Source of the DNA: Gammaproteobacteria bacterium UBA2168
Lineage (GTDB): Bacteria > Pseudomonadota > Gammaproteobacteria > Pseudomonadales > Azotimanducaceae
NCBI GenBank assembly: GCA_002327525.1
Contig: DCWG01000110.1
Span: forward strand, 1-38,009
Direction of reading: 5' to 3'
Length of the DNA stretch: 38,009 nt
Under the pieces are notes generated by a model, which was not told where the DNA came from, did no database searches, and saw only the letters and a program-made list of their open reading frames with translations. Of the stretch, positions 8,836 to 18,030 are shown piece by piece. Both the position numbers and the translations under genes were made by a program. Position 1 is the stretch's first letter; every line of letters begins with the position of its first letter.

Positions 8836-9179
8836 ATGAGACTCGAAAACAAAGTAGCGTTCGTGAGCGACGCGGGGGCCGGCATCGGCAGAGCGTGCGC
8901 GCTGCTTTCGCCAGCGAAGGCGCAAGAGTCGTCATCGCGCCAGGCATCGTGCTCAGCGAGCGGGTGGGTGGACGCATGCAGGTCGATTTCAGCGATGCTC
9001 TCAAGGATCAGATCGATACCGCTTTGGAAAACGCTGGTAACCTCGTCAGCAAGCGCCATCCCTTCGGTTTCGGAATGCCGGAAGACATCGCGCCCATCGC
9101 GCTATTCCTGGCAAGTGGCGAGAGCCGCATGGTGAACGCCGCCGTCATTCCCGCGCAAGGCGGTGCATCATTTTATTGA
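8836..9179 (+). pseudogene. Short-chain dehydrogenase remnant with internal deletion and frameshift
   Basis: ATG 8836 opens an SDR start (MRLENKVAFVSDAGAGIGRA), but after about 22 codons the similarity moves to another frame (AAFASEGARVVIA). It then jumps straight to the C-terminal part of an SDR: PGIVLSERVGGRMQ, FGFGMPEDIAPIALFLAS, and ESRMVNAAVIPAQGGASFY, ending at TGA 9177-9179. An intact SDR is about 250 residues. Here roughly 110 residues are missing, including the NNAG motif and the catalytic YxxxK. The gene therefore cannot encode an active enzyme. It sits 16 nt before the large CoA-transferase and probably once shared its operon. Confidence 0.8.
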
Positions 9180-9195
9180 GTCCTTAGGGGGGGCG

Positions 9196-11619
9196 ATGCT
9201 CGAGCCATACACCGTATTGGATTTCACCGACGAACGCGGCGAGATAGGTCCCATGATACTGGGCGATCTCGGCGCGGACGTGATCCGTGTAGAGCCGCCA
9301 GAAGGCTCTGCGTCCAGGGCTTGCGCACCATTGATGTCCGACTCAGGCGAGGCTCTCGACAGCCTTTCGTTTCTGGCTTTCAACCGCAACAAACGCTCCC
9401 TCGTGCTGAACCCGGAATCCGCGGACGACCAAATCGTCCTCGAAGAGCTGATTCGCCGCTGTAACTTCCTTTTCGAATCAGCCCCCACCGGCATCCTCGC
9501 TGCATATGGCGTCGACTTCGATCGAGCACGTGCACTGAACCCGCGCATCGTCCACGTGCGTATCTCGCCCTTCGGTAAAGACGGACCTCACGCCGATTAT
9601 CTTGGCAACGATCTGGTGCTCGCTGCCATGGGTGGACCGGTTGCGCTGCAGGGGCCCGTAGATCGCGCTCCGGTCCGTTTGAGCGTGCCTCAGGTGTGGC
9701 GGCATGCGGGTGCCGAGGCCGCGGCGGGTGCGATGGCCGCGCATCATAAGATGCTGCGCTCCGGTACTGCGCAATTCGTCGATCTGTCCGCCCAGAGGGT
9801 CATGACCTGGACCATGCTGAACGCCATGGATGCGTACGCGATACAGGGTTTTGATTTCCAGCGCGGCGGTGGGTTCAACACCGGCACGACGCAGTTCGAC
9901 ATCGTCCATCCCACCACCGACGGCCATATCCTGGCGGTGCCCTTCTCCGAGGTGATTCTCGGCTGCCTGCCCTGGATGATAGAAGAGGGCATCGCTGACG
10001 CATCTTTGCGTGATATCGATTGGGCGGCCTACGACGAGAACATCCGCGATCCCGACGCCAAACCCCTGAACATCTACCAGGGTGCGGATCTTTGTCGCGC
10101 GTTGTTTGCACGCCACACCAAGCAGGAACTGTTCGAGTTCGGCCTGAACAACGGCATTACTCTCGCGCCTGCGAACACGCTGGCAGAGCTGCTGGCACTG
10201 GAACACCTGCAAGCAAGGCAATACTGGTACCCCCTCGAACTGCCGAACGGCGACACGGTGCGAAGTCCGGGGCTGTGGGTCAAACCCAGCGCCTCGCCAC
10301 TGTCCATACGACGAAACGCGCCATCGCTCGGTGAACACGACCAGACGATACGCGCCGAACTGAAGAAGCCGGCCTCACCCATCGCCTACCCGGCACCCGA
10401 CACTCCCGAAACGCTGCCTTTTGAAGGCATCATCGTCACCGATTTCTCCTGGGTCGGTGTGGGTCCCATATCGACCAAATACCTGGCGGATCATGGCGCC
10501 ACCGTGTTTCGCGTGGAATCCGAGAATCGCCCCGACGTACTGCGTGGAAACGGCCCTTTCAAGGACATGGAACCGGGGCTCGACCGGTCTCAGTTCTTCG
10601 GCGATTTCAACACCTCCAAACAGAGCCTTACCCTGGACATGAAGCACCCGGAGGCAATCGAAGTCGCGCGAGCGCTAGTGACACGCTCGGATGCGATGAT
10701 CGAGAGTTTTGCACCCGGCGCCATCAAGCGGATGGGCCTCGACTACGACGAGGTGCACAAACTCAATCCGCGACTGATCATGGTCAGCACCTGCCTCATG
10801 GGTCAGACCGGTCCCGCCGCTCAACTAGCCGGTTACGGTTATCATGCCGGTGCCATTGCAGGGTTCTACGAGGTGACCGGCTGGCCGGACCTCGCGCCGA
10901 GCAGCCCATGGGTGGCTTACACCGACACCATAGCACCCCGCTTCGTATCGACGCTGCTGGCGGCCGCGCTCGATCGCAGGCGGCGCACCGGCGAAGGTTG
11001 CCACCTCGACGTGGCACAGATCGAAACTGCTCTGCACTTTCTCGGTCCCGAACTACTCGACCTGCAAACCAGCGGCAACGCCGCAACCCGCATCGGCAAT
11101 CGTTCCGCCGTTCATGCCCCGCAGGGTTGCTACGTCTGCACCGGTGACGACAACTGGTGCGCGATCGCTATTGATAGCGATGCGCAATGGCTCGGGTTGT
11201 GCCGCGCGATGGGACGCGACGATCTGGCAAACGACCCGGCCCTGGCCCACCATGCGGGACGCCTCGATGCGCACGATGCCATCGATGAGGCCATCACACA
11301 TTGGACGCGCACGCGTGATCGCGTCGCGGTGATGCACACCCTGCAGGCGGCCGGTGTCCCTACGGGAGTCGTGCAACGCAGCAGTGATCTCCTGTGCGAC
11401 CCACAATACGAACACCGCCACTTCTACCGCTACTTCGATCATCCTGTCATGGGTCATATCCCCTACGCGGGTCATCAGTACTGCATCGGAGGATATGCAA
11501 ACGGGCCGCGCGGTCCGGCTCCAACGCTCGGACAACACAGCCTCGAGATACTGAGCGGATTCCTCGGCTTCAGCGACGAGGCCATCGCGGAGGCCTACGC
11601 GAGAGGGGCTATCTTCTAA
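9196..11619 (+). CDS. Fused double-domain type III CoA-transferase (CaiB/BaiF family)
   Basis: The 807-residue product has two complete CaiB/BaiF domains in one chain. Domain 1 (about 1-395) has GPMILGDLGADVIRVEPPEG, the FNRNKRS segment and FVDLSAQ with the presumed catalytic Asp at 196. Domain 2 (from about 408) has VGPISTKYLADHGATVFRVE, KQSLTLDMKHPEA and HLDVAQIE with Asp near 605. Each domain has its own C-terminal NAPSLGEHD-like or GxHS tail. Family enzymes transfer CoA between carboxylic acids and normally form interlaced dimers of single-domain chains, so this fusion may be a built-in heterodimer. ATG 9196 follows a G-rich ribosome site and matches the domain start. The donor and acceptor acids are unknown. 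Confidence 0.88.
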   Translation: MLEPYTVLDFTDERGEIGPMILGDLGADVIRVEPPEGSASRACAPLMSDSGEALDSLSFLAFNRNKRSLVLNPESADDQIVLEELIRRCNFLFESAPTGILAAYGVDFDRARALNPRIVHVRISPFGKDGPHADYLGNDLVLAAMGGPVALQGPVDRAPVRLSVPQVWRHAGAEAAAGAMAAHHKMLRSGTAQFVDLSAQRVMTWTMLNAMDAYAIQGFDFQRGGGFNTGTTQFDIVHPTTDGHILAVPFSEVILGCLPWMIEEGIADASLRDIDWAAYDENIRDPDAKPLNIYQGADLCRALFARHTKQELFEFGLNNGITLAPANTLAELLALEHLQARQYWYPLELPNGDTVRSPGLWVKPSASPLSIRRNAPSLGEHDQTIRAELKKPASPIAYPAPDTPETLPFEGIIVTDFSWVGVGPISTKYLADHGATVFRVESENRPDVLRGNGPFKDMEPGLDRSQFFGDFNTSKQSLTLDMKHPEAIEVARALVTRSDAMIESFAPGAIKRMGLDYDEVHKLNPRLIMVSTCLMGQTGPAAQLAGYGYHAGAIAGFYEVTGWPDLAPSSPWVAYTDTIAPRFVSTLLAAALDRRRRTGEGCHLDVAQIETALHFLGPELLDLQTSGNAATRIGNRSAVHAPQGCYVCTGDDNWCAIAIDSDAQWLGLCRAMGRDDLANDPALAHHAGRLDAHDAIDEAITHWTRTRDRVAVMHTLQAAGVPTGVVQRSSDLLCDPQYEHRHFYRYFDHPVMGHIPYAGHQYCIGGYANGPRGPAPTLGQHSLEILSGFLGFSDEAIAEAYARGAIF

Positions 11620-11811
11620 TCATATAAACTGCTTTAAGTAAAATTTATAACTATTTGTTATTTAACGATATTAAACTGATTCCCGTTTACAGTCGATCAT
11701 CCATTTCAACGGCAACGCACATATCACTGGTTTGACTGTATTCCGATGCATGAACAAGAATAATTCGACCACCACTGCGGCAGGCCAACCTTGGAAGATG
11801 AACAAAACGCT
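11620..11811. promoter_or_regulatory. AT-rich intergenic region before citrate synthase
   Basis: This 192-nt gap is strikingly AT-rich against its surroundings, especially 11620-11690. It contains a TTGACT at 11732-11737 but no convincing -10 box at the right distance. It most likely holds the promoter of the citrate synthase-pta pair, with the AT-rich part acting as an upstream element. No hairpin with a T-run is evident after the CoA-transferase. Confidence 0.35.
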
Positions 11812-12948
11812 GTGACAGACCCACCGCGTGTACACCGCGGCTTGAAGGGCGTCTACTTCGAGCGCTCAGACACCACCTTCATCGACGGCCGCGCCGGCGA
11901 GTTGCGCTACCGCGGCTACTCTATCCACGATCTGGCAGCTCACTCGACCTTCGAGGAAACCACCTACCTGCTGTTGCACGGTGAACTCCCCACACGCGAA
12001 CAACTCACCACGTTCGACGAGGCGCTGAAGGCGGGCAGAACCCTGCCCGCGGAGATCTACGACATCATCGAGATCGTCAAGGACGCCCATCCGATGGAAG
12101 TGCTGAGAACGGCCGTCTCGGCGCTCGGCACTTTCGAGGCGAACCTCTCCGATGACTCTACCGAAGCGATTCTCGACAAGGGCACCAGGCTGACCTCTCA
12201 GGTTCCCATCATCGTAACCGCGCACCATCGCATGCGTCAGGGCTTCGAACCCATCGCGCCGAATTCCGATCTCGGTCACGCGGCCAACTTCCTCTACATG
12301 GTGAAAGACGAGATACCCAGCTCGGATGCCGCACGGCTCATGGATCTCGACATGGTGCTGCACGCCGAGCACGGTTCCAACGCCTCATCTTTCACGGCAC
12401 GCGTGGTCGCCGGCACGGACGCCAACCTGCACGCTGCTGTTACCGCCGCCATCGCCGCGCTCTCTGGTCCCGCTCACGGTGGGGCAGCCGAAAACGTCAT
12501 GCACATGGCGAGAGAAGTGGGAGAGGTTGCCAATGTAAAGCGCTACATCAGGAACAAGCGCAAGAACCGCGAACCCATCATGGGATTCGGTCACAGGGTA
12601 TACCGGGCAGAAGATCCGCGAGCACGGCACCTTCGCGCGGGCGTGGAGCGGCTCTCGCAGGGAATGGGCGAGCCGCACTGGAATGAGATTCTGCAGGCGC
12701 TGGTCGAAGCGATGAAACCCTATGCGCGCCACGGTGTGAACGTGAATGTCGACTTCTACTCCGGCGTGATCTACCACCTGCACGGGCTCCCCGAGGATCT
12801 CTTCGTACCGATCTTCGCCATGGGCCGTGTGCCGGGCTGGACATTGCACGTACACCAGCAGCTGTTGAACAACATCCTGATCCGGCCGCTTCTTCTCTAC
12901 GACGGCCCCGAGCAGCGCGACTACATCTCCATCGACAAGCGGGAATGA
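11812..12948 (+). CDS. gltA: Citrate synthase (citrate/2-methylcitrate synthase family)
   Basis: The product (about 378 residues) is of the short, Gram-positive-like or methylcitrate-synthase type. Family marks are [47 protein letters not shown] (first active-site His), [11 protein letters not shown] (second His), GFGHRVY, and NVDFYSG with the catalytic Asp. It condenses acetyl-CoA (or propionyl-CoA) with oxaloacetate. GTG 11812 matches the family start ([12 protein letters not shown]); a TTG at 11791 is an in-frame alternative. Its stop overlaps the start of pta by 4 nt, so the two are translationally coupled. That ties it to acetyl-CoA made from sulfoacetaldehyde rather than to a general TCA operon. 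Sequence alone does not separate citrate from methylcitrate activity. Confidence 0.88.
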   Translation: MTDPPRVHRGLKGVYFERSDTTFIDGRAGELRYRGYSIHDLAAHSTFEETTYLLLHGELPTREQLTTFDEALKAGRTLPAEIYDIIEIVKDAHPMEVLRTAVSALGTFEANLSDDSTEAILDKGTRLTSQVPIIVTAHHRMRQGFEPIAPNSDLGHAANFLYMVKDEIPSSDAARLMDLDMVLHAEHGSNASSFTARVVAGTDANLHAAVTAAIAALSGPAHGGAAENVMHMAREVGEVANVKRYIRNKRKNREPIMGFGHRVYRAEDPRARHLRAGVERLSQGMGEPHWNEILQALVEAMKPYARHGVNVNVDFYSGVIYHLHGLPEDLFVPIFAMGRVPGWTLHVHQQLLNNILIRPLLLYDGPEQRDYISIDKRE

Positions 12949-13919
12949 CGGATTTCATACGGGCCTGCACCAAACGCCTCAGGGAGCGGCACTCGAGCAT
13001 CGTTTTTCCAGAGGGAAGCGATGACCGGATACTGCGGGCGGCACGGCGCCTGTCTGACGAGATCGGCGTCTACGCTACTCTGTTGGGTGACGTTTCCGAG
13101 ATCGTCCGGCTGGCACGGCAGGCCGACATCCCGACCGACACTCTGCAACTAACGGATCCCACGCAGAGCGACGATGTCGGCCGCTACGCAGAGCTTTATA
13201 CAGCAAGGCGTCCACGAACCAGCCCACGTCTTGCATCCCGGATCGTACGCAAACCACTCAACCACGCTGCCATGATGGTGGAGTCCGGCGACGTTGATCT
13301 GATGGTCGCGGGGGCCTCGCATCCGACCCGGCGTGTCATCGAGGCCGCCGGCCTGTGCATCGGATTGTCAGAAGGCGTGAGTACGCCGTCGGGCTTCTTC
13401 GTCATGGTGTTTGCAGACCGGCCGCCGCTCGTGTTCGCCGATTGCGCCGTGAACGTGGATCCGGACGCCGGTGAGCTCGCAAGCATCGCCATAAGCTCGG
13501 CCGACAGCGCCGAACGCCTGTTCGGCGAGCCTCCGAAGGTGGCCCTCCTCTCCTTTTCGACGAAGGGTAGCGCCAGCCATCCACGAGTCGACAAGATCGT
13601 ACAGGCGCTGACGATTGCCCGGGAGCGGGCGCCCGATCTCCTCATCGATGGCGAAATGCAGGCAGACAGCGCGCTGGTTCCCGGTATCGCCGCGGCTAAG
13701 GGTGGAGCCTCGGGACCCGTGGTGGGTGATGCCAATGTCCTGGTGTTTCCGGACCTCGATGCCGCGAATATCGCTTACAAGCTGGTGAGTCACCTCGCTC
13801 GTGCCCAGGCCGTCGGACCGCTGCTGCAGGGCTTTGCTCGGCCGGTCGCCGATCTTTCGCGGGGAGCCAGCGTCGAGGAAATCGTCAACACCTGTATCGT
13901 CGCATTGGCGATGCGATGA
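12945..13919 (+). CDS. pta: Phosphate acetyltransferase
   Basis: The 324-residue product is a single-domain phosphotransacetylase, lacking the N-terminal domains of the long enterobacterial form. It shows [18 protein letters not shown] near the start, [49 protein letters not shown], and [12 protein letters not shown], all parts of the PTA/PTB active site. It converts acetyl phosphate and CoA to acetyl-CoA. The ATG lies inside the citrate synthase stop (ATGA). It converges on xsc with a gap of only 34 nt. Xsc makes acetyl phosphate, so Pta is its natural partner, as in known taurine degraders. Confidence 0.92.
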   Translation: MTDFIRACTKRLRERHSSIVFPEGSDDRILRAARRLSDEIGVYATLLGDVSEIVRLARQADIPTDTLQLTDPTQSDDVGRYAELYTARRPRTSPRLASRIVRKPLNHAAMMVESGDVDLMVAGASHPTRRVIEAAGLCIGLSEGVSTPSGFFVMVFADRPPLVFADCAVNVDPDAGELASIAISSADSAERLFGEPPKVALLSFSTKGSASHPRVDKIVQALTIARERAPDLLIDGEMQADSALVPGIAAAKGGASGPVVGDANVLVFPDLDAANIAYKLVSHLARAQAVGPLLQGFARPVADLSRGASVEEIVNTCIVALAMR

Positions 13920-13953
13920 ATCCCTCGATCCTGCCGTTTGACGTTCCGGGATT

Positions 13954-15726
13954 TCAGCCCTGTGGCCGCATGTCTGCGGGGTCGATGCCAGCTACCCGCA
14001 CCGGCGCCTTCATGGCATCGCGACGGAAGGGCTCACCGAGTTCCTGATTGAGCACCACCTCGATGAAGGTAGTTACGCCGTTCGCCTGAGCCTGGCACCC
14101 GTCCCGAATCGCATCCCTGAGTTCAGCCGGTGTTTTAACAACAACACCTTTCACGCCACAGGCTTCGGCAACGCCAGCGTAGCTGACTTCACGATTGAGT
14201 TCGGTGCCGACGAAGTTATCGTCATACCACAGTATCGTGTTGCGTTTCTCCGCCCCCCACTGGTAGTTGCGAAAAACCACCATGGTGATGCCTGGCCAGT
14301 CGTCACGGCCACAGGAACCCATCTCGTTCATCGAGATGCCAAAGGCGCCATCCCCGGAAAATCCCACCACGGGTACATCGGGGCATCCGATCTTCGCACC
14401 GAGAATGGACGGGAAGCCGTAACCACAGGGTCCGAACAGACCCGGTGCGAGAAACTTCCGGCCTTGCTCGAAGGTCGGATAGGCATTGCCGATGGCGCAA
14501 TTATTGCCAATATCGCTCGAGATGATCGCATCCACCGGCAGGCCCGACTGAATTGCCCGCCAGGCCTGGCGGGCCGACATCAGGTCCGCATCCCGGGTTC
14601 GCGCATCGGCATTCCAGGTGGTACCCGGATCGTCATCCTCGTGATCCATCCCGGCAAGGGTCTGCCGCCAGCCCGACTTGGCCTCGTGGATCTCGAGCTT
14701 GCGCTGTTCGCGCCCTGTATCGCCAGCATCTGGAGACAGCTGTTTGAGTATCTGTTTCGCGACCTGCCCGGCATCCCCGCAGATCCCAACCGTCACCGGT
14801 TTGGTCAGCCCGATTCGGTCTGCGTTGATATCCACCTGGATGATGCTCGCCTCGCCTGGCCAATAGTCTATGCCGTACCCGGGCAACGTGGAAAACGGAT
14901 TGAGCCGCGTACCTAGCGCCAGCACCACGTCGGCTCTCGCGATCAACTCCATGGCCGCTTTGGAACCGTTGTATCCGAGTGGCCCGCACGCCAGCGGATG
15001 GCTGCCCGGGAAGCTGTCGTTGTGCTGATAGCCACTGCATACCGGTGCATCCAACCGCTCGGCGAGCACCTGACATGCAGGGATGGCTTCACCAATCACC
15101 ACCCCGGCACCGGACAGTATGACGGGGAACTTCGCACCCGAGAGCAACGCCGCTGCGCTGGCAACCGCCTCGGCACCGCCCGCGGAACGCTCGAACTGCA
15201 CGATCTGCGGAAGTTCGACGTCGATGACCTGGGTCCAGAAATCGCGAGGCACGTTGATCTGGGCTGGCGCCGAACCCCTCACCGCCTTAGTGATCACTCG
15301 GTTCAGCACTTCGGCCATGCGTGACGGATCGCGCACTTCCTCCTGATAACAGACCATGTCTTTGAACACGGCCATCTGCTCCACTTCCTGAAACCCACCC
15401 TGTCCCATTGTCTTGTTGGCAGCTTGCGGGGTGACCAGCAGCATGGGCGTGTGATTCCAATACGCGGTCTTTATGGGGGTAATGAAGTTGGTGATACCCG
15501 GGCCGTTCTGGGCGATCACCATGGCGATCTTGCCGGTGCTCCGTGTATACCCATCGCAGATGAAACCGCCGTTGGATTCGTGCGCGACGTCCCAGAACTT
15601 GATACCGGCCTGGGGAAAGAGATCGGATATCGGCATGAAAGCCGATCCGATGATGCCGAATCCGTGCTCGATGCCGTGCATCTGCAGAACCTTTACAAAG
15701 GCTTCTTCCGTCGTCATCTGGGTCAT
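13954..15726 (-). CDS. xsc: Sulfoacetaldehyde acetyltransferase
   Basis: The 590-residue product has the length and signature sequence of Xsc, a thiamine-diphosphate enzyme that turns sulfoacetaldehyde and phosphate into acetyl phosphate and sulfite. It starts MTQMTTEEAFVKVLQMHGIE and has GFGIIGSAFMPISDLFPQAG, AIKTAYWNHTPMLLVTPQAANKT in the same order as known Xsc proteins (here FITPIKTAYWNHTPM), and GQGGFQEVEQM. The ThDP-binding part has VVGFSGDGAFGISMNEMGS and then FRNYQWGAEKRN. A ribosome site AAGGGGA lies upstream. It is divergent from the aminotransferase that would supply sulfoacetaldehyde and convergent with pta, which uses its product. No sulfite exporter or sulfite dehydrogenase is seen in the window. 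Confidence 0.95.
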   Translation of the reverse strand: MTQMTTEEAFVKVLQMHGIEHGFGIIGSAFMPISDLFPQAGIKFWDVAHESNGGFICDGYTRSTGKIAMVIAQNGPGITNFITPIKTAYWNHTPMLLVTPQAANKTMGQGGFQEVEQMAVFKDMVCYQEEVRDPSRMAEVLNRVITKAVRGSAPAQINVPRDFWTQVIDVELPQIVQFERSAGGAEAVASAAALLSGAKFPVILSGAGVVIGEAIPACQVLAERLDAPVCSGYQHNDSFPGSHPLACGPLGYNGSKAAMELIARADVVLALGTRLNPFSTLPGYGIDYWPGEASIIQVDINADRIGLTKPVTVGICGDAGQVAKQILKQLSPDAGDTGREQRKLEIHEAKSGWRQTLAGMDHEDDDPGTTWNADARTRDADLMSARQAWRAIQSGLPVDAIISSDIGNNCAIGNAYPTFEQGRKFLAPGLFGPCGYGFPSILGAKIGCPDVPVVGFSGDGAFGISMNEMGSCGRDDWPGITMVVFRNYQWGAEKRNTILWYDDNFVGTELNREVSYAGVAEACGVKGVVVKTPAELRDAIRDGCQAQANGVTTFIEVVLNQELGEPFRRDAMKAPVRVAGIDPADMRPQG

Positions 15727-15873
15727 TATGAGTGTTCCCCTTCATCCTTCTTGCAGCGAACGGCTACTGTAGCAGCGCCACCACTTACCGCATAATGCAC
15801 GCGCCCGCGATCGGGCTGGGATTCTTCGAACGACACCACCAGGACATAATGCCTGCTGAAGACGGAAAGACGT
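15727..15873. promoter_or_regulatory. Divergent control region of xsc and the aminotransferase
   Basis: The 147 nt between the two divergent starts must hold both promoters. It contains a short perfect odd palindrome, GCTACTGTAGC, at 15763-15773. This could be an operator, but I see no second copy. No TauR- or GntR-type regulator gene is in the window. Confidence 0.35.
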
Positions 15874-17184
15874 ATGCAATTTACCGCCAATAGCCTGGAA
15901 CACCACTGGATGCCGTTCACGGCGAACCGTGCATTCAAGAAGGAACCCCGCATCATCGTCGGTGGTGAGGGCGTGTACTTCACCGACCATCATGGCAATC
16001 GCGTCATCGACGGGTCGTCGGCCCTGTTCTGCAGCCCGCTCGGCCATGGCCGCAAGGAGATCGCCGAGGCCGTCTACAATCAGCTTCTGCAGAACGACTA
16101 CGCCTCACCCTTCGGCAGCGCCACCCCCGGCACCTTCGAACTCGCACAGAAGGTGGTTCAGATCGCTCCCGAGGGTATGAGCCATGTGTTCTTCGTCAAC
16201 TCGGGCTCCGAGAGTATCGATACCGCGCTGAAAATCGTGATGGCATTTCATCGCGCCAACGGTCAGGCGCAGCGCACGCGTTTCGTCTCCCGCGAGCGTG
16301 CTTACCACGGCGTTAACATCGGAGGCCTGAGCCTCAGTGGCATCGTCAAGAACCGGGAAACCTTCAGCGGTGTCATTCCGAACGTGGTGTGCATGCGCCA
16401 CACCTGGGATGCAGAGCAGGTGTTCACACGCGGCCAGCCCGAGGGTGGCAGAGAACTGGCTGAGGATCTGCAACGGTTCTGCGAGACATACGGCGGCACC
16501 ACTATCGCAGCGGTATTCATCGAGCCCATCGCGGGATCCACCGGCGTGCTGGTCCCGCCGATCGGCTATCTGGAGCGCATTCGCGAGATCTGCGACGAAC
16601 ACGGCATTCTGCTGGTGTTTGACGAGGTGATCACGGGATTTGGCCGCACCGGCTCCGCCTTCGCATCTCAGACTTTTGCTGTGAAGCCGGATCTGATGAC
16701 CATGGCCAAAGCCATCACCAACGGTGCACAACCCATGGGCGCGGTGGCCGTTGTCGAAGAGGTCTATCAGGCCATCACCGAGGCCGCGCCGGAAAACACG
16801 ATCGAGTTCTTCCACGGCTATACGTTCTCGGGTCACCCGGCTGCCTGTGCTGCCGCCATCGCCGTTCAGGACATTTATCGGCGCGAGCGATCGTTCGATC
16901 AGGCCGCGGATCTGTCCGAGTACTTCCTCGACGGACTGTTCGATCTCGAGGATCTTGATGCTGTTCGCGATATTCGCGGATTCGGGCTCCTTGGCGCGGT
17001 GGAACTCGAAGCCACCGGAGCACCGGGTACGCGTGGAGGTGCAGCCCAGATCGATCTCTTCACGCGGGGGATGCACGTGAAGTTCACCGGTGACACGGGA
17101 ATCGTGGCGCCGCCATTTATCTCCCAGAGGAGCCACATCGACGAGATGATGGGGATCCTTCGAGCCATGCTGGAGGCAATCTAG
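15874..17184 (+). CDS. Class III aminotransferase, taurine/beta-alanine:pyruvate type
   Basis: The 436-residue PLP enzyme starts LEHHWMPFTANRAFKKEPRI, the hallmark start of omega-amino acid:pyruvate aminotransferases. It has VFFVNSGSESIDTALKI (cofactor phosphate), YHGVNIGGLSLSG, the LLVFDEVITGFGRTG stretch with the PLP-contacting Asp, and DLMTMAKAITNGAQPMGAV with the Schiff-base Lys. Relatives use beta-alanine, taurine or hypotaurine as donor and pyruvate as acceptor. Divergence from xsc points to taurine as the donor, giving sulfoacetaldehyde, but the sequence is as close to beta-alanine transaminases, so tpa is not assigned. A GGAAAG ribosome site precedes ATG 15874. Confidence 0.85.
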   Translation: MQFTANSLEHHWMPFTANRAFKKEPRIIVGGEGVYFTDHHGNRVIDGSSALFCSPLGHGRKEIAEAVYNQLLQNDYASPFGSATPGTFELAQKVVQIAPEGMSHVFFVNSGSESIDTALKIVMAFHRANGQAQRTRFVSRERAYHGVNIGGLSLSGIVKNRETFSGVIPNVVCMRHTWDAEQVFTRGQPEGGRELAEDLQRFCETYGGTTIAAVFIEPIAGSTGVLVPPIGYLERIREICDEHGILLVFDEVITGFGRTGSAFASQTFAVKPDLMTMAKAITNGAQPMGAVAVVEEVYQAITEAAPENTIEFFHGYTFSGHPAACAAAIAVQDIYRRERSFDQAADLSEYFLDGLFDLEDLDAVRDIRGFGLLGAVELEATGAPGTRGGAAQIDLFTRGMHVKFTGDTGIVAPPFISQRSHIDEMMGILRAMLEAI

Positions 17185-17189
17185 GACGA

Positions 17190-17209
17190 GCTCAGGAATC
17201 GGCCTGAGC
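17190..17209 (+). terminator. Hairpin after the aminotransferase
   Basis: GCTCAGG (17190-17196) and CCTGAGC (17203-17209) form a perfect 7-bp stem with a 6-nt loop, starting 5 nt after the aminotransferase stop. No T-run follows, so termination would have to be partial or factor-assisted. Confidence 0.4.
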
Positions 17210-17257
17210 CCATTCCCGCGTAGAACACCCGCGAAAATCACCGCCGGGATACAGGCA

Positions 17258-17510
17258 ATGAGTGAACCCCTTTTGGCACCTTCAGATGTCCCCGCAGTGC
17301 TACGCTTACCACCGATTGAGTTTGCCACCCCCCGGAGCCTGGCGGACGTTCTCCCCACGCTCGGCGACGACAGCGTGCGCGTGATCGCAGCAGGCCGAGG
17401 ACATGCTGCTCTCCGGCTGCAGCATCGACAAGCTCATGACGCAAACAGATGCGCTAGAGGGTCTGAACGCATTCCTGGAGAAACGTGCGCCCGTCTGGCG
17501 CGATGCGTAG
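17258..17510 (+). pseudogene. Chimeric remnant: molybdenum-hydroxylase FAD-subunit start joined to an enoyl-CoA hydratase end
   Basis: From ATG 17258 the first 45 or so codons resemble the start of a CoxM-type FAD subunit of a xanthine/CO dehydrogenase family enzyme (PPIEFATPRSLADVL, then VRVIAAG in place of the FAD-binding VLAGG). At about 17393 the frame changes and the sequence becomes the C-terminal end of an enoyl-CoA hydratase: DKLMTQTDALEGLNAFLEKR, then APVWRDA and TAG at 17508-17510. Both genes are represented only by an end, so a large deletion must have joined them. The hydratase part is clear; the CoxM part rests on a short match. Confidence 0.6.
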
Positions 17511-17521
17511 CACCAGAGAAT

Positions 17522-18016
17522 TCAGTCTATCTGCAGCGGCAGAGCCGTTTCGAACTTGATCTGTCTCAGCGCGAAGTTCGAGTGCACCTGAGAGACCCCT
17601 GGTGCCGAGAAGATGACGTTCTCCAGAAACCTGTCGTATGCGGAGACGCTGGGTATGACTACCCGCAACAGAATATCCGCTTCACCGGTCGTGAAAAAGC
17701 ACTCCACGACCTCCGGATGAGCCAGCATCAGATCCGCAAATTCCGTGCTCAAAGCCCTGGAATGCCGGGTCAGCGAGACGTGCACGAACACACACTCGCC
17801 GACGCCGATCTTTTTCGGATCGAGAATGGCCGCGTAACGCAGGATCACACCCGCGTCCTCCAGTGCCTTGACCCGGCGCCAGCACGCTGACGGCGATAGG
17901 CCCACCTGGCTGGCCAGTTCCTGATTGGTCAACCGGGCGTTGGCCTGCAGCGCCACGAGAATGAGCCGCTCATAGCGATCTAGAGCTAGGCTGGCGTCGG
18001 CTTCTGTCTGCGACAT
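17522..18016 (-). CDS. Lrp/AsnC-family transcriptional regulator
   Basis: The 164-residue protein has the two Lrp parts. The N-terminal winged helix-turn-helix reads LDRYERLILVALQANARLTN and then QELASQVGLSPSACWRRVKA. The C-terminal RAM domain has VFVHVSLTRHSRALSTEF, HPEVVECFFTTGEADILLRV and a typical SNFALRQIK ending. RAM domains bind amino acids. ATG 18016 has AAGGA upstream; the longer frame adds residues with no family match. It is divergent from the MIO enzyme gene, an arrangement common for Lrp-type activators of amino-acid breakdown. Two near-identical palindromic sites lie in the shared 111-nt region. An aromatic amino acid is the likely effector (inference). Confidence 0.9.
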   Translation of the reverse strand: MSQTEADASLALDRYERLILVALQANARLTNQELASQVGLSPSACWRRVKALEDAGVILRYAAILDPKKIGVGECVFVHVSLTRHSRALSTEFADLMLAHPEVVECFFTTGEADILLRVVIPSVSAYDRFLENVIFSAPGVSQVHSNFALRQIKFETALPLQID

Positions 18017-18030
18017 CTGAAATATCCTTT

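Noticed and set aside
13920..13953. A bidirectional terminator between the convergent pta and xsc genes
   Set aside because: The 34-nt gap shows no stable stem followed by T residues on either strand.
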